This document shows positions 47,674-57,355 of a stretch of DNA of 64,000 nt, piece by piece. The stretch is from positions 1 through 64,000 of the forward strand of contig JALQUB010000022.1 in the NCBI GenBank assembly GCA_023268635.1, given 5' to 3'. The first letter of the stretch is position 1. The number at the start of each line of letters is the position of its first letter. The position numbers were made by a program, and so were the translations under genes. The notes beneath the pieces were generated by a model. That model saw nothing but the letters and a program-made list of their open reading frames with translations. It had not been told where the DNA came from and searched no databases. Source of the stretch: Pseudomonadales bacterium (GTDB taxonomy: Bacteria; Pseudomonadota; Gammaproteobacteria; Pseudomonadales; Pseudohongiellaceae).

Positions 47674-48948
47674 ATGGATCTAATCGCTGTCGCAGTCCCC
47701 TTCTTCCTCCTACTTATCGCCGTAGAATTCAGCTACGGGTTACTACGCGGCCGCAACACCTACCGTGTCAATGACACGGTCAATAGCCTCTCTATGGGCA
47801 CTTTGAGTTCGATAAACGGCCTAGTCATCGTCGGCTTCTCCGCGCTTATTTATGAGTACATCGTCGACACCTTACAGCTCACCCAATTGCCTGCAGATTC
47901 CGCCTTAGTATGGGTCATGACTTTCGTCCTCTACGACCTTGCCTATTACTGGAAACATCGTCTAGGGCATGAGGTAGCCCTCTTCTGGGGATCACATGTA
48001 TCGCATCATCAAAGCGAGGACTACAATCTCAGCACAGCACTCCGGCAGACCAGTATCGATTTCCATGGTTTCCTCTTCTTGATTCCCTTTTTCCTTATTG
48101 GAGTGCCCGGCGAAATTATCGTCACCTCAGTGAGTCTCAACTTAATCTATCAATTCTGGGTTCACACCCAACACGTCCCTAAGCTGAGTTTTATCGAGTG
48201 GATTATGGTGACGCCCTCAAACCATCGAGTTCACCACGCGCGCAATGATCGTTACGTGGATAAAAATTACGGTGGCGTCTTTATAGTATGGGATCGAATC
48301 TTCGGCACATTTCAAGACGAACTCGATGATGAACCTGCTGTTTACGGACTGCGCAAACCGCTAAATAGCTGGAACCCTTTGTGGGCAAATATCCATGTTT
48401 ACTGGCGACTGCTGGTCGATTTTGTGACATTAAAGGGAATTGGAAACAAATTTAAACTTTTGATTAAACCGCCTGGCTGGCTGCCCGAAAATCAGCTATC
48501 CAGCTGTAAGGCGAAACGCACTGTCGATCTAACTAGCAAATACGATCCGCCGCTGCATCCATTAACACGAATTTATGTGGCTTCCCAATTTATAGCGACG
48601 CTCAGTGTCAGCTTACCTTTGGCCGGCCTAGCGGAAAATGCAACTCAAATAGAACTGTGGGCAGCCGTCCTCTTCGTGGCGGGATCTCTATTCGTCCATG
48701 GCTATATTTTAGACCGAAGGAAGCACACACTACTCTGGGAGTGTGGAAGGTTAATTGCGGGAATTATGCTTGCACTACTCGTGCCACTCGGAGATCAACT
48801 ATCAACGATCCTGCTGACGAGTAGCTGTGTAGCCTTGCTGCTAGTCTTCGGAAGCGTGCTATTCGGTCACAATCTATTAACACTCAAGCCCAAGGGGTCT
48901 GAAGAGTTAATAAGGAATGCTGAGAATCAAATCTCTATAACGCGATGA
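47674..48948 (+). CDS. Fatty acid hydroxylase-superfamily membrane protein, alkylglycerol-monooxygenase-like
   Basis: A 424-residue membrane di-iron protein. Histidine clusters are complete: HRLGH (about 94), HVSHH (about 107), HTQH (about 163) and HRVHH (about 184). The surrounding sequence, ALFWGSHVSHHQSEDYNLSTA and the VTPSNHRVHHARN stretch, resembles AGMO/TMEM195, which cleaves ether lipids. The C-terminal 130 residues add further hydrophobic helices. The reaction in bacteria is untested. The 3' end overlaps the convergent 241-residue gene by 14 nt. Confidence 0.82.
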   Translation: MDLIAVAVPFFLLLIAVEFSYGLLRGRNTYRVNDTVNSLSMGTLSSINGLVIVGFSALIYEYIVDTLQLTQLPADSALVWVMTFVLYDLAYYWKHRLGHEVALFWGSHVSHHQSEDYNLSTALRQTSIDFHGFLFLIPFFLIGVPGEIIVTSVSLNLIYQFWVHTQHVPKLSFIEWIMVTPSNHRVHHARNDRYVDKNYGGVFIVWDRIFGTFQDELDDEPAVYGLRKPLNSWNPLWANIHVYWRLLVDFVTLKGIGNKFKLLIKPPGWLPENQLSSCKAKRTVDLTSKYDPPLHPLTRIYVASQFIATLSVSLPLAGLAENATQIELWAAVLFVAGSLFVHGYILDRRKHTLLWECGRLIAGIMLALLVPLGDQLSTILLTSSCVALLLVFGSVLFGHNLLTLKPKGSEELIRNAENQISITR

Positions 48949-49660
48949 GGGCGACCTCATCGATGAGAGAACCGCTACCGGGTTCTCGCAATTCGAATTG
49001 GGCTTTCACAGCCTCCTTGAGCACTCGTGAGAATGAGCGTCCATCCTCTATATCACTGATTACGAATACGACTTTCCCCCGCCGAGTCGCTAATGGCGCG
49101 ACGCTGATAGGATTAAATAAATAGTCGTCGCTCTCGCTCAACAATCCTTTCACTGACGCCTCGACGCTCAATGCCGAACCTGGAATTTCCTCTCTGACAG
49201 CACGATAGAGCGACGTTTCGCCTAGCGTATTTGTCAGACGCAGGAATACCTCAACGTCTCGAGTAAATAACTCGGCATTGGTGAACTCAATTGTCGGTGT
49301 ATAAATCGGATTGCTAAAACCAATCTCAACAATCCCATTGCTAGACGCATCGGTAATCAAAGAACTCAGCAACTGCTCTCCGCGCACACCCTCACCTTCT
49401 CGTTGAGGCATCAACATTAGATAGTAAAGGAACACAAAGCCCAGCACAGGGATTACGATAAAGCTCAAAAAGATAGCCAGGCTTCTCATAAAAGCAGGCA
49501 ACAATGGACGCGCCGCAAAGAGACCAAGAACAAATACTGGCGCGATAATAAAGCCTCTGACAGGCAATGCTAAGGTGCCAAAAAATAAATCATTCGCTTG
49601 TATGAGATAAGCGATCAACAACGCAACAATGGCGCACAAAACTGGGGTCAATCGAGACAT
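48935..49660 (-). CDS. Unrecognised membrane protein downstream of lipA
   Basis: A 241-residue protein that I do not recognise. Three hydrophobic helices occupy residues about 5-85 (LCAIVALLIAYLIQA, GFIIAPVFVLGLFAA, FLSFIVIPVLGFVFLYYLML), followed by a soluble domain of about 150 residues with mixed alpha/beta character and repeated acidic residues. It begins 3 nt after the lipA stop and is therefore probably co-translated with lipA; no link to lipoylation is apparent. Confidence 0.7.
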   Translation of the reverse strand: MSRLTPVLCAIVALLIAYLIQANDLFFGTLALPVRGFIIAPVFVLGLFAARPLLPAFMRSLAIFLSFIVIPVLGFVFLYYLMLMPQREGEGVRGEQLLSSLITDASSNGIVEIGFSNPIYTPTIEFTNAELFTRDVEVFLRLTNTLGETSLYRAVREEIPGSALSVEASVKGLLSESDDYLFNPISVAPLATRRGKVVFVISDIEDGRSFSRVLKEAVKAQFELREPGSGSLIDEVALIAL

Positions 49661-49663
49661 TGC

Positions 49664-50638
49664 TTAACTTTTAACCTCAATTGCTTCACCTTGCGCCTGC
49701 TTATCGGCATGGTATGACGAGCGCACCAAGGGTCCGCTGGCAACGTGTTTAAACCCTAACTCTTCGCCGAATACGCGTAATTCTTCAAATTCATCCGGAT
49801 GAACGAATCGTTCGACCTTGAGGTGATCCTTACTCGGCTGCAAATACTGCCCCAAGGTCACCATATCGACATCATGCGCAAACAAATCCCGCATCACTTC
49901 TTTCACTTCATCGAGAGTCTCACCTAGACCGAGCATTAAGCCAGATTTAGTGATCACCTCTGGTGTAAGCGCCTTATAGGATTTCAGCAGTTCTAACGAC
50001 CACTGATAATCTGCTCCAGGCCGGGCTTTTTTGTAGAGCCTAGGCACAGTCTCAAGATTGTGATTAAACACGTCTGGTGGCGTTTGCTTGAGTATATCGA
50101 GAGCTATTTGCATGCGTCCGCGGAAATCTGGGACCAACACTTCTACACGGATTTCCGGGTTCACCTTGCGAGTCTCACTAATGCAGTTCGCGAAGTGCTG
50201 CGCGCCACTATCTTTCAAGTCATCACGATCAACCGAAGTGATGACGACATAGCTCAATCCCATCTCCCCGATAGCGTGCGCAAGCTCTGCGGGCTCGCTC
50301 TCATCGAGCGGCTTCGGCTTGCCATGAGCAACATCACAGAATGGACAGCGACGAGTACAAATCTCGCCCATAATCATGAATGTTGCAGTGCCATTACTGA
50401 AACATTCGCCCAAATTCGGACAGGAAGCTTCTTCGCAGACGGAGGCGAGCTTATGGTCGCGAAGTTTTTGCTTGATATGATTAATACGCGGTGACGCGGG
50501 AATTTTCACGCGTATCCAGTCTGGCTTCGTAGGAAGCTCGTCGGTCGGTATAACTTTTAAGGGAATGCGCCTCACCTTATCGGCTCCGCGCAGTTTTTCG
50601 CCTTCGACTAATACGTTGCGGCGTTTTCTCTCTGTCAT
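49664..50638 (-). CDS. lipA: Lipoyl synthase
   Basis: Radical-SAM enzyme of 324 aa that inserts two sulfurs into octanoyl groups on E2 and GcvH proteins. The auxiliary cluster cysteines lie in [12 protein letters not shown], and the radical SAM motif CTRRCPFC follows. ATG at 50,638 is chosen because the sequence [18 protein letters not shown] matches family starts; a TTG at 50,671 would add 11 residues. It lies 59 nt downstream of lipB. Confidence 0.96.
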   Translation of the reverse strand: MTERKRRNVLVEGEKLRGADKVRRIPLKVIPTDELPTKPDWIRVKIPASPRINHIKQKLRDHKLASVCEEASCPNLGECFSNGTATFMIMGEICTRRCPFCDVAHGKPKPLDESEPAELAHAIGEMGLSYVVITSVDRDDLKDSGAQHFANCISETRKVNPEIRVEVLVPDFRGRMQIALDILKQTPPDVFNHNLETVPRLYKKARPGADYQWSLELLKSYKALTPEVITKSGLMLGLGETLDEVKEVMRDLFAHDVDMVTLGQYLQPSKDHLKVERFVHPDEFEELRVFGEELGFKHVASGPLVRSSYHADKQAQGEAIEVKS

Positions 50639-50697
50639 GATTGTGCTCACTGTGCCGGCACGCACCGGCAATAGCTATGGGTCAAGCGAATATAGAA

Positions 50698-51399
50698 TTA
50701 AGGCTGGTAACCAAGCCTCGTCTTTAACGCTGATGCGAGAGCAGAACTCACTTCCTGCATCAGGTTACGCTGCTCGCCAGTTTCCTCAATTAAGTCAGCT
50801 ACCTGTGTAACCGCCAAATTTTCGAATCCACAGGGATTAATGCGAGCGAAGGGAGTCTGGTCCATCGCGATATTTAGGCTGAGGCCATGATAGCTCCAAC
50901 CGTTCTTGATACGTAGCCCTAATGCCGCAATCTTGGCTCCATCGACATAAACACCCGGCGCATCGGCTTGTAGCTCACCTTCAATACCAAACCCCGCGAG
51001 CGTCTCGACGATAGCCTCTTCGATCAAATCGACCAGCTCTCGAACTCCTATTTTACGCCGCTTCACATTGATGAGCAGGTAAGCTACGAGCTGACCGGGG
51101 CCATGATAGGTCACCTGCCCGCCACGATCGATCTGCACGATAGGAATTCCACCCGGATTTAAAATATGTTCCGCTTTCCCTGCTTGCCCCTGGGTGAAAA
51201 CCGGCTTGTGACTGAGCAACCAAATCTCGTCGTCACGCCCTTCTCGTGGATGTTCCGCCAGATAGCGCATCGCTTGCCAAATAGGCTCATAATCTTGCAA
51301 ACCGAGACGGCGAACTTTCAATCCAATTTCGAGGGGTTTAGAAAGAGGTGACGCGGGCGCAGGCTCAGCCTGCTCCCACTTATAGGAGTCTAACCGCAC
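50698..51399 (-). CDS. lipB: Octanoyl-[ACP]:protein octanoyltransferase LipB
   Basis: Transfers octanoate from ACP to lipoyl domains, the step before LipA. The 233-residue protein has the motif [13 protein letters not shown] near 90, the active Lys in [11 protein letters not shown] and Cys in [15 protein letters not shown] start, with one nucleotide after the ybeD stop. The first 25 residues are Pro/Ala-rich and not conserved, so the true start could lie further in. Confidence 0.94.
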   Translation of the reverse strand: MRLDSYKWEQAEPAPASPLSKPLEIGLKVRRLGLQDYEPIWQAMRYLAEHPREGRDDEIWLLSHKPVFTQGQAGKAEHILNPGGIPIVQIDRGGQVTYHGPGQLVAYLLINVKRRKIGVRELVDLIEEAIVETLAGFGIEGELQADAPGVYVDGAKIAALGLRIKNGWSYHGLSLNIAMDQTPFARINPCGFENLAVTQVADLIEETGEQRNLMQEVSSALASALKTRLGYQP

Positions 51400-51400
51400 C

Positions 51401-51706
51401 TTATAGCACCATTTTTACGTGCTCGATTAGCTTGAGCTCAGCAAAAATATTCTGAAGCTGGTCATGTCCGGTCGCGGCGATAGTAAACCGAACTGAGACA
51501 TAACTCCCTTGCTTGCTGGGGTTTAGCTCGATCAGTTCTTCGTCAATTTTGCCTGTGTGTCGTTCCACCGCCTCGATCGCACGCTCTTTAAAATCAGGCA
51601 CCGCCACACCTATCACCTTGATAGGATAAAGACAGGGAAATTCGATTTTCGGCGCCTCTTGATCGGCATCGAGGGGAATTTCGTTGATTATGACATCGCG
51701 AGTCAT
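51401..51706 (-). CDS. ybeD: YbeD/DUF493-family protein
   Basis: A 101-residue ACT-like ferredoxin-fold protein; function not established. Sequence [17 protein letters not shown] and [14 protein letters not shown] is the DUF493 signature. Its place between dacA and lipB is conserved in Gammaproteobacteria. ATG start 12 nt after the dacA stop. Confidence 0.9.
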   Translation of the reverse strand: MTRDVIINEIPLDADQEAPKIEFPCLYPIKVIGVAVPDFKERAIEAVERHTGKIDEELIELNPSKQGSYVSVRFTIAATGHDQLQNIFAELKLIEHVKMVL

Positions 51707-51718
51707 AGCGCCCCCGAA

Positions 51719-52915
51719 CTAAGAGAACAAATTACTGAAGAACAACGTGAGCCAATCAATGAAACGCTTGAAAAGGCTGCCTTGCTGCACTTCCTGCATG
51801 GCCACCACGTCGCCACGATAAATGAGGTCGCTGTCTAGAGTGACGTTCACAACCCCCATGATCTGTCCTCCAGCCAGTGGCGCGGTAACTGCCTCTTCCA
51901 CGTCAATAGCTGCGCTCAGGTTTTCACCCTGCCCTCTTGGAATCGTGACAAAAACGTCTTCAGTAACACCAAGATCGACCGCAGATTGCTCACCCGACCA
52001 GACCGGCACATTTGCAAGCACCTGACCCTCACTGTAGAGTTGATGAGTTTCAAAATAGCGGAAGCCATAGGTCAACAATTTCTGCGTCTCGACGGCACGA
52101 GCTTCAGTGCTGGCCGTTCCCATCACAACGGAAATTAACCGCATACCATCACGCTCTGCCGAAGCCACCAAGCAATAGCCCGCGGCATCCGTCCATCCCG
52201 TTTTTAGTCCATCAACATTGCGGTCGCGGAACAGCAGTGAATTCCTATTCGACTGCGTGATGCCGTTATAAGTGAATTCCCGCTCTGCGTAGATAGGGTA
52301 AAAATCCTTATGCTTCGTCACAGTCTCGCGCGCGATAATCGAAAGATCGCGAGCAGACATTGTGTTGTAATACTCTTCGGTATCGAGTCCGCTAGCATTC
52401 ATGAAGAAGCTCTGTTGCATGCCCATTACTTCGGCGTATTGATTCATCATGTCTGCGAAGGCGTCTTCACTGCCCGCAATATGCTCAGCTATGGCGACAC
52501 TCGCATCGTTCCCCGACTGGATAATGATGCCTCGCAGCAAATCTTCCGCTCGCACCATGGAATCGACATCGACAAAGGTCTTGGAGCCTTCCATGCGCCA
52601 TGCTTTTTCACTGATATGCACCGGCGTATCGAGTTCCAAATGGCCATTGATAATCTCTTCGATAGCAATATAAGAGGTCATAATCTTGGTGAGGCTAGCG
52701 GGTGGCAATGCTTCGTCCGCGTTCTCCTCGATCAATACCTGACCAGTCTTAGCATCAATTAGAATATAGCTAGTAGCCGCGACATCTGGCGGTCGCGGGA
52801 TGATGGCCGGGGCCGCGAATGCACGCAGCGCGGGAAACAAGCCAAGACAAAGCGCCACCAACAACACTCTGATAAGACTGGGTGTTCTGAGGGTGGCTTG
52901 CGTTTTACTGTTCAT
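51719..52915 (-). CDS. dacA: D-alanyl-D-alanine carboxypeptidase (PBP5/6 type)
   Basis: A low-molecular-weight penicillin-binding protein of 398 aa that trims the terminal D-Ala from peptidoglycan pentapeptides. Signal peptide to about residue 34. The active-site motifs are complete: SLTK near 73, SGN near 131, KTG near 236. A C-terminal beta domain and an amphipathic tail (RFIDWLTLFFSNLF) anchor it to the inner membrane. ATG start. It is 236 nt downstream of rlpA. Confidence 0.94.
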   Translation of the reverse strand: MNSKTQATLRTPSLIRVLLVALCLGLFPALRAFAAPAIIPRPPDVAATSYILIDAKTGQVLIEENADEALPPASLTKIMTSYIAIEEIINGHLELDTPVHISEKAWRMEGSKTFVDVDSMVRAEDLLRGIIIQSGNDASVAIAEHIAGSEDAFADMMNQYAEVMGMQQSFFMNASGLDTEEYYNTMSARDLSIIARETVTKHKDFYPIYAEREFTYNGITQSNRNSLLFRDRNVDGLKTGWTDAAGYCLVASAERDGMRLISVVMGTASTEARAVETQKLLTYGFRYFETHQLYSEGQVLANVPVWSGEQSAVDLGVTEDVFVTIPRGQGENLSAAIDVEEAVTAPLAGGQIMGVVNVTLDSDLIYRGDVVAMQEVQQGSLFKRFIDWLTLFFSNLFS

Positions 52916-53151
52916 TGGACGCTCTTCTCTCTTCCGGGTCTGCTAATAAAATTAGTCTGATTCTGTCTTGGCGCTTAGCACAAGCACGATTATTGCTATT
53001 CTAAAGCTTACTCGCGCCAATGCCTATGCAATAAGGCTAATACCCGCATAATGACGCCGATTGGGCAGAGCTGCGCCACATTTTGGGCAGTTCTATGACT
53101 TTCTACCGCCAACATGAAGCCCTCACTGCTACCGACGATGTCTGGCGAGCT

Positions 53152-54051
53152 CTAATCAGTCACGAGATAAGGGCTGCCCAAATTCGCCGATGCTATTCGC
53201 TGCTTGAGCATATTGATCTCATCGGGGTCGCTGAGTGGCCCTACGCGCACTCTGTGCAGGCGACGCCCTTCCGACGTGCTGATCTCCTCGATCCGAACAC
53301 CGCGGCGAGTTAGGCTGCTTAGGGTCGCGGCAACGTCTTCAGCCGCTGTAGATGCCGAGTAAGCGCCGACCTGGAGATATTGCTCAGTTATTGCCGCCTC
53401 TCCCACTCGAGCCAATGAGACCGGTCGCGCAGCACGCCTAGGCATATCCGCATTCACTACGATAGCCTCTAACTCAACCCTCGCCGTCCCCTTATCCGCA
53501 TAACCTAACTTCACTGCAGCGGCGTAAGACAAATCTATGATGCGATCCCCATGGAAAGGACCACGATCGTTTACCCGAACTACGATACTGCGATTGTTAT
53601 CGAGATTCGTTACCTTAAGAAAACTTGGGATGGGCAACGACTTATGGGCCGCAGAGGCCTGATACATGTCGAATATTTCGCCATTTGAGGTCTTGTGGCC
53701 ATGAAACTTTTCGCCATACCAAGAAGCGACCCCTCGCTCAAAATACCCCTCTTCGGTAGGGAGCACCGTGTATCGTTTACCTAACACCTCATAAGGACTA
53801 CGATTTCCCGCCATTGTCCTGTCGATTGGCGTGGGTATCACGTCAGGAATCTGCGCTGGATCCAGCTGCCTTGTCGGCGCGCGATCTTGGGATATCTGAT
53901 AACGCCCAGCATTAGGCGATGGTGCTGGCGAATTGCTAGCACAGCCCACTAAAAACAATAGTAAAGAAGCAAAGACAAGCCGGTTGGGCGCTCTTAAGCT
54001 CACAATTTCTTGCACGTTTTGCGGAGCTGGATTGTTTGCTTGAGTGATCAT
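53152..54051 (-). CDS. rlpA: RlpA, septal ring lytic transglycosylase-like lipoprotein
   Basis: A 299-residue outer-membrane lipoprotein. The lipobox is FLVGCAS, after a rather long signal. The double-psi beta-barrel domain (about 95-190) contains GVASWYGEKFHGHKTSNGE and NDRGPFHGDRIIDLS, with the catalytic-type Glu and Asp of Pseudomonas RlpA. A C-terminal SPOR domain (about 225-299, YLQVGAYSA) targets denuded septal glycan. I place the start at 54,051 (GAGAG upstream); an ATG at 54,081 adds ten residues. Confidence 0.92.
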   Translation of the reverse strand: MITQANNPAPQNVQEIVSLRAPNRLVFASLLLFLVGCASNSPAPSPNAGRYQISQDRAPTRQLDPAQIPDVIPTPIDRTMAGNRSPYEVLGKRYTVLPTEEGYFERGVASWYGEKFHGHKTSNGEIFDMYQASAAHKSLPIPSFLKVTNLDNNRSIVVRVNDRGPFHGDRIIDLSYAAAVKLGYADKGTARVELEAIVVNADMPRRAARPVSLARVGEAAITEQYLQVGAYSASTAAEDVAATLSSLTRRGVRIEEISTSEGRRLHRVRVGPLSDPDEINMLKQRIASANLGSPYLVTD

Positions 54052-54168
54052 CACTTCTCTCTCAATAAATGGTTCGATCATTGCTGACTCGATAGCGCAT
54101 AGCGAGTAGATGTTAGTAGAGGGTAACGGTCAATTAAGGAAAAATATTAGAAGTTTACCAAGGTACGG

Positions 54169-55332
54169 CTAACGAGCAGAACGGCCGCCACTACGCATCT
54201 GAATCGACATCAACAGGCCAAAGCCAATAAACAAGGTCACTACGGCCGTTCCACCACGGGAAATTAGCGGCAATGGCAGGCCAATCACTGGAAGCAATCC
54301 GGTCACCATGCCCATGTTAACGAATAGGTAGAGGAAGAAAGTGAGCGTCAGACTACCGGCGAGGAGTCTGCCGAACATATCCGCTGCATTTAGTGCGATA
54401 TTCGCTCCTCGGATGATCACGAACAGGTAGAGGGCTACCAATAGCAACACGCCAAGCAAACCGAATTCTTCAGCCAATACGGCTAGTATGAAATCGGTGT
54501 TGCTCTCCGGAATAAAATCGAGATGGGACTGCGCCCCATTGCCATAGCCCTTGCCGTAAAGACCGCCGGAACCGATCGCAATCTGTGACTGGATAATGTT
54601 GTATCCCGCTCCTGTAGGATCCAGATAAGGATCGAAGAACGTTAAAATGCGATTTTTCTGATGCGGCAATGCGAGGAAGAGGTACCACACAGGTGAGGCT
54701 ATGATCGCCGCGACAAGGCCGGCAAAGACAATGCGCCAACGCAAGCCAGCGAGTAGCAACACAAAAATCCCAGACATCGTCACCATGAGAGCGGTGCCAG
54801 TATCATTCTGCAGAATAATGAGCCCTGCCGGAATCAGGGTTATCAACCCCGCCCAGAAAATATGCTTAAAGCTGGGGGGCATCGGTCGGCTCCCGAGATA
54901 CCAAGCCACTAGCATAGGCACTATGAATTTCAATAATTCAGAGGGCTGAAAACTCGGCAACCCTGGGAGATCGAGCCAACTCCGTGCGCCATTTTTATCG
55001 ACTCCGATTAGAAGTACTAGGCCGAGTACCACTAGACCCGCGACATAAGCCGATGGCGCCCAGCGACGGTAAAACTGAATGTTGAGCTGCGCCATTCCGG
55101 CCATGACTCCGAAGCCAACACACATTGCAATCGCCTGACGCCGCACGGTTTCCACATCCCCGTCCGTGGCGCTGTACAGGATAAATAAGCCATATAGGCA
55201 CAGCAGCAGCAGACCGAGCAGGAGGACCGGGTCGATACGGATTACTTGCCAAAAACCACTTATCCTACGCTGCGGCGCAAGATCCAATTTTGATTGGCGG
55301 ACAAAATCTCGACTATTGGTGAGACTAGTCAT
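54169..55332 (-). CDS. rodA: RodA, SEDS-family peptidoglycan glycosyltransferase
   Basis: Polymerises glycan strands for cell elongation together with PBP2. The 387-residue protein has about ten transmembrane helices. The SEDS motif LPSFQPSELLKF carries the conserved Glu-Pro region, and the family end GLPLPLISRGGTA is present. Several ATGs overlap the mrdA stop; ATG 55,332 (ATGACTAG) has GGGA at 7 nt and is preferred, with 55,338 and 55,347 as alternatives. Coupled to mrdA. No lytic transglycosylase gene separates it from rlpA. Confidence 0.94.
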   Translation of the reverse strand: MTSLTNSRDFVRQSKLDLAPQRRISGFWQVIRIDPVLLLGLLLLCLYGLFILYSATDGDVETVRRQAIAMCVGFGVMAGMAQLNIQFYRRWAPSAYVAGLVVLGLVLLIGVDKNGARSWLDLPGLPSFQPSELLKFIVPMLVAWYLGSRPMPPSFKHIFWAGLITLIPAGLIILQNDTGTALMVTMSGIFVLLLAGLRWRIVFAGLVAAIIASPVWYLFLALPHQKNRILTFFDPYLDPTGAGYNIIQSQIAIGSGGLYGKGYGNGAQSHLDFIPESNTDFILAVLAEEFGLLGVLLLVALYLFVIIRGANIALNAADMFGRLLAGSLTLTFFLYLFVNMGMVTGLLPVIGLPLPLISRGGTAVVTLFIGFGLLMSIQMRSGGRSAR

Positions 55333-57340
55333 GGTCATGTCCCGCATGATCGAGGTCTTCGAAGACTTGCTCGCTGGTCAAGCTCAGCAGCGCGTCGGGA
55401 TCCTCTTCGAATGCAGTAAAGTCTATTTGCAGGATGTCGAGCAGATAGGCGTCGATGACGGCTTTCGCTACCGGCCCCGCTACACTACTTCCATGCTGGC
55501 CATTCTCAACGAACACCGCCACCGCGATCTGCGGCTCGATGCTTGGATGCTGCGCCGGTCCATAAGCGATGAATAAAGCATGGTCTTTGTTGAGATCAGA
55601 AACATCGATATCCGTGCTCTGCAAAATATCCTGATCGATGCTAACCACTTGCGCTGAGCCTGATTTACCCGCCATCTTATAGGCCATGTCTCTATCGCTG
55701 CGCGCAATAGCCTCATAGGCAGTGCCGTAATCCCTGAATACGTCCGAATAAGGTCGGTGCACAACCATAGTCATCGAGTCTTCAATGTAGCGCCAGTTTT
55801 CCGCATCATCGATTTGTACATCGGGCATCAGCATAGACTCGCTCGGCTCAAATGGCACACCGTCGACCGCAGCTAACATTCGAGGCCGAACAACCTTGCC
55901 CTTATTCGCCACGATAGCCGTGGCTGTGGCTAGTTGCAGAGGAGTGGCCCACATATAGCCCTGCCCGATTGAAGAATTAATTGTGTCGCCCGGGTACCAA
56001 GGCTCATTGCGAGTCCGTTTCTTCCAATCTTTCGAAGGCAGTACACCTGTTCTCGCATAGCCGACGTCGAGCGCAAAATTTTGGCCAAAGCCGAACTGAC
56101 TGAGGAAGGAATGGATAGTCTCAATACCCATGCGATACCCGAGGTCATAGAAAAATGTGTCACAGGACTGATAGATCGCTCGTTGTAAATTCGTTTCGCC
56201 GTGCCCGCCGCCAATCGCGGTTCGCAGGGTGTAATCACCCCATCGATAACGCACACCTGGTAGCCTGAAATAACCCGGATCTTGTATCACCGTATCTCGG
56301 TCAGTGAAGCCATGCTGCAAGCCCGCAAGTCCTATGAAGGGCTTGACCGTTGATGCAGGAGGGTAAGGATTAACGCTGCGATCAAATAGCGGCGTATTGA
56401 TGTTATCCGTCACGAGAGCCGAATAGTCTTTACTACTGATTCCCGTGACAAAAAGATTCGGATCGAATCCCGGCTTGCTGACCATGGCGAGAATGCCGCC
56501 AGTGCTCGGATCTATCGCAACTACCGCTCCTCGGTGCTCTCCCAAAGCATCGTGCGCCACCTGCTGCAGTCGATTTTCTAGATACAGCGTCAGATTGTGC
56601 CCCGCCACCGGGTCAGTGCGCTCAAGTCGACGCATGACTTGGCCGCGATTATTCTTCTCAACAACCTCGTAGCCAACCTCTCCGTGAAGCAGTTCTTCGT
56701 AAGTGCGCTCGACACCCGATTTCCCTATATGGTTCGTGCCCCCATAATTTTCTCGCATTTCTTCGTCGAAGAGATCGAGCTCATCGCGATTGATTTCAGA
56801 AACATAGCCTAGCGCGTGAGCGTTAAGATCATCGAAGGGATAAGTGCGGACGAACTGCGGATCTATGCTCACTCCTGGCAGTCGATAAGCATTGACCGCG
56901 ATGCGCGCCTTTTCGTCTTCACTCAACACGAATCGCAATGGGACTGAAGAGAATGGAACCCGTCGACGCAGCAGACGCTCCTTAAACTGAGACACCTCCT
57001 CCTCACTCAATTCTATGAGTGAAGCAATAAGTGCAAGCGTCTCATCCAAATCTTCAATGCGTTCCCTCACTATGCTGAGGTTGAAAATAGGTTGATTGTC
57101 GGCGAGGAGTTGACCACTGCGGTCGTAGATCAATCCACGTGCGGGTGGGACAAACTGCGAGTGCAAACGGTTGCCGTCGGCTCTCGAGGCGAAGTAGTCA
57201 TATTGAGTGACTTGAAGATTGAAGAGTTTCAGCGTGAGCGCGACAAACAGCGAAGCCACGATGATCATGGCGATCAGCAATCGGTTCGCAAATAATCTAC
57301 GCTCCTCTTCGCGATCTTTTAACTGCCATTTACCCGTCAA
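55325..57340 (-). CDS. mrdA: Penicillin-binding protein 2 (elongasome transpeptidase)
   Basis: A class B PBP of 671 aa (E. coli 633). A short cytosolic tail and one transmembrane helix (about 20-45) precede the pedestal domain. The transpeptidase has STVK near 329, SCD near 390 and KSGSAQ near 557. The third motif in E. coli PBP2 is KSGTAQ, so the Thr is replaced by Ser. The best start is TTG at 57,340; no ATG or GTG fits before the membrane helix. It lies 15 nt downstream of rlmH and overlaps rodA by 8 nt. Confidence 0.94.
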   Translation of the reverse strand: MTGKWQLKDREEERRLFANRLLIAMIIVASLFVALTLKLFNLQVTQYDYFASRADGNRLHSQFVPPARGLIYDRSGQLLADNQPIFNLSIVRERIEDLDETLALIASLIELSEEEVSQFKERLLRRRVPFSSVPLRFVLSEDEKARIAVNAYRLPGVSIDPQFVRTYPFDDLNAHALGYVSEINRDELDLFDEEMRENYGGTNHIGKSGVERTYEELLHGEVGYEVVEKNNRGQVMRRLERTDPVAGHNLTLYLENRLQQVAHDALGEHRGAVVAIDPSTGGILAMVSKPGFDPNLFVTGISSKDYSALVTDNINTPLFDRSVNPYPPASTVKPFIGLAGLQHGFTDRDTVIQDPGYFRLPGVRYRWGDYTLRTAIGGGHGETNLQRAIYQSCDTFFYDLGYRMGIETIHSFLSQFGFGQNFALDVGYARTGVLPSKDWKKRTRNEPWYPGDTINSSIGQGYMWATPLQLATATAIVANKGKVVRPRMLAAVDGVPFEPSESMLMPDVQIDDAENWRYIEDSMTMVVHRPYSDVFRDYGTAYEAIARSDRDMAYKMAGKSGSAQVVSIDQDILQSTDIDVSDLNKDHALFIAYGPAQHPSIEPQIAVAVFVENGQHGSSVAGPVAKAVIDAYLLDILQIDFTAFEEDPDALLSLTSEQVFEDLDHAGHDHD

Positions 57341-57355
57341 CTTTCAACCCCGCAA

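Noticed and set aside
53083-53313. 76-codon plus-strand frame at the 3' end of rlpA
   Set aside because: Most of it is the antisense of the rlpA SPOR domain.
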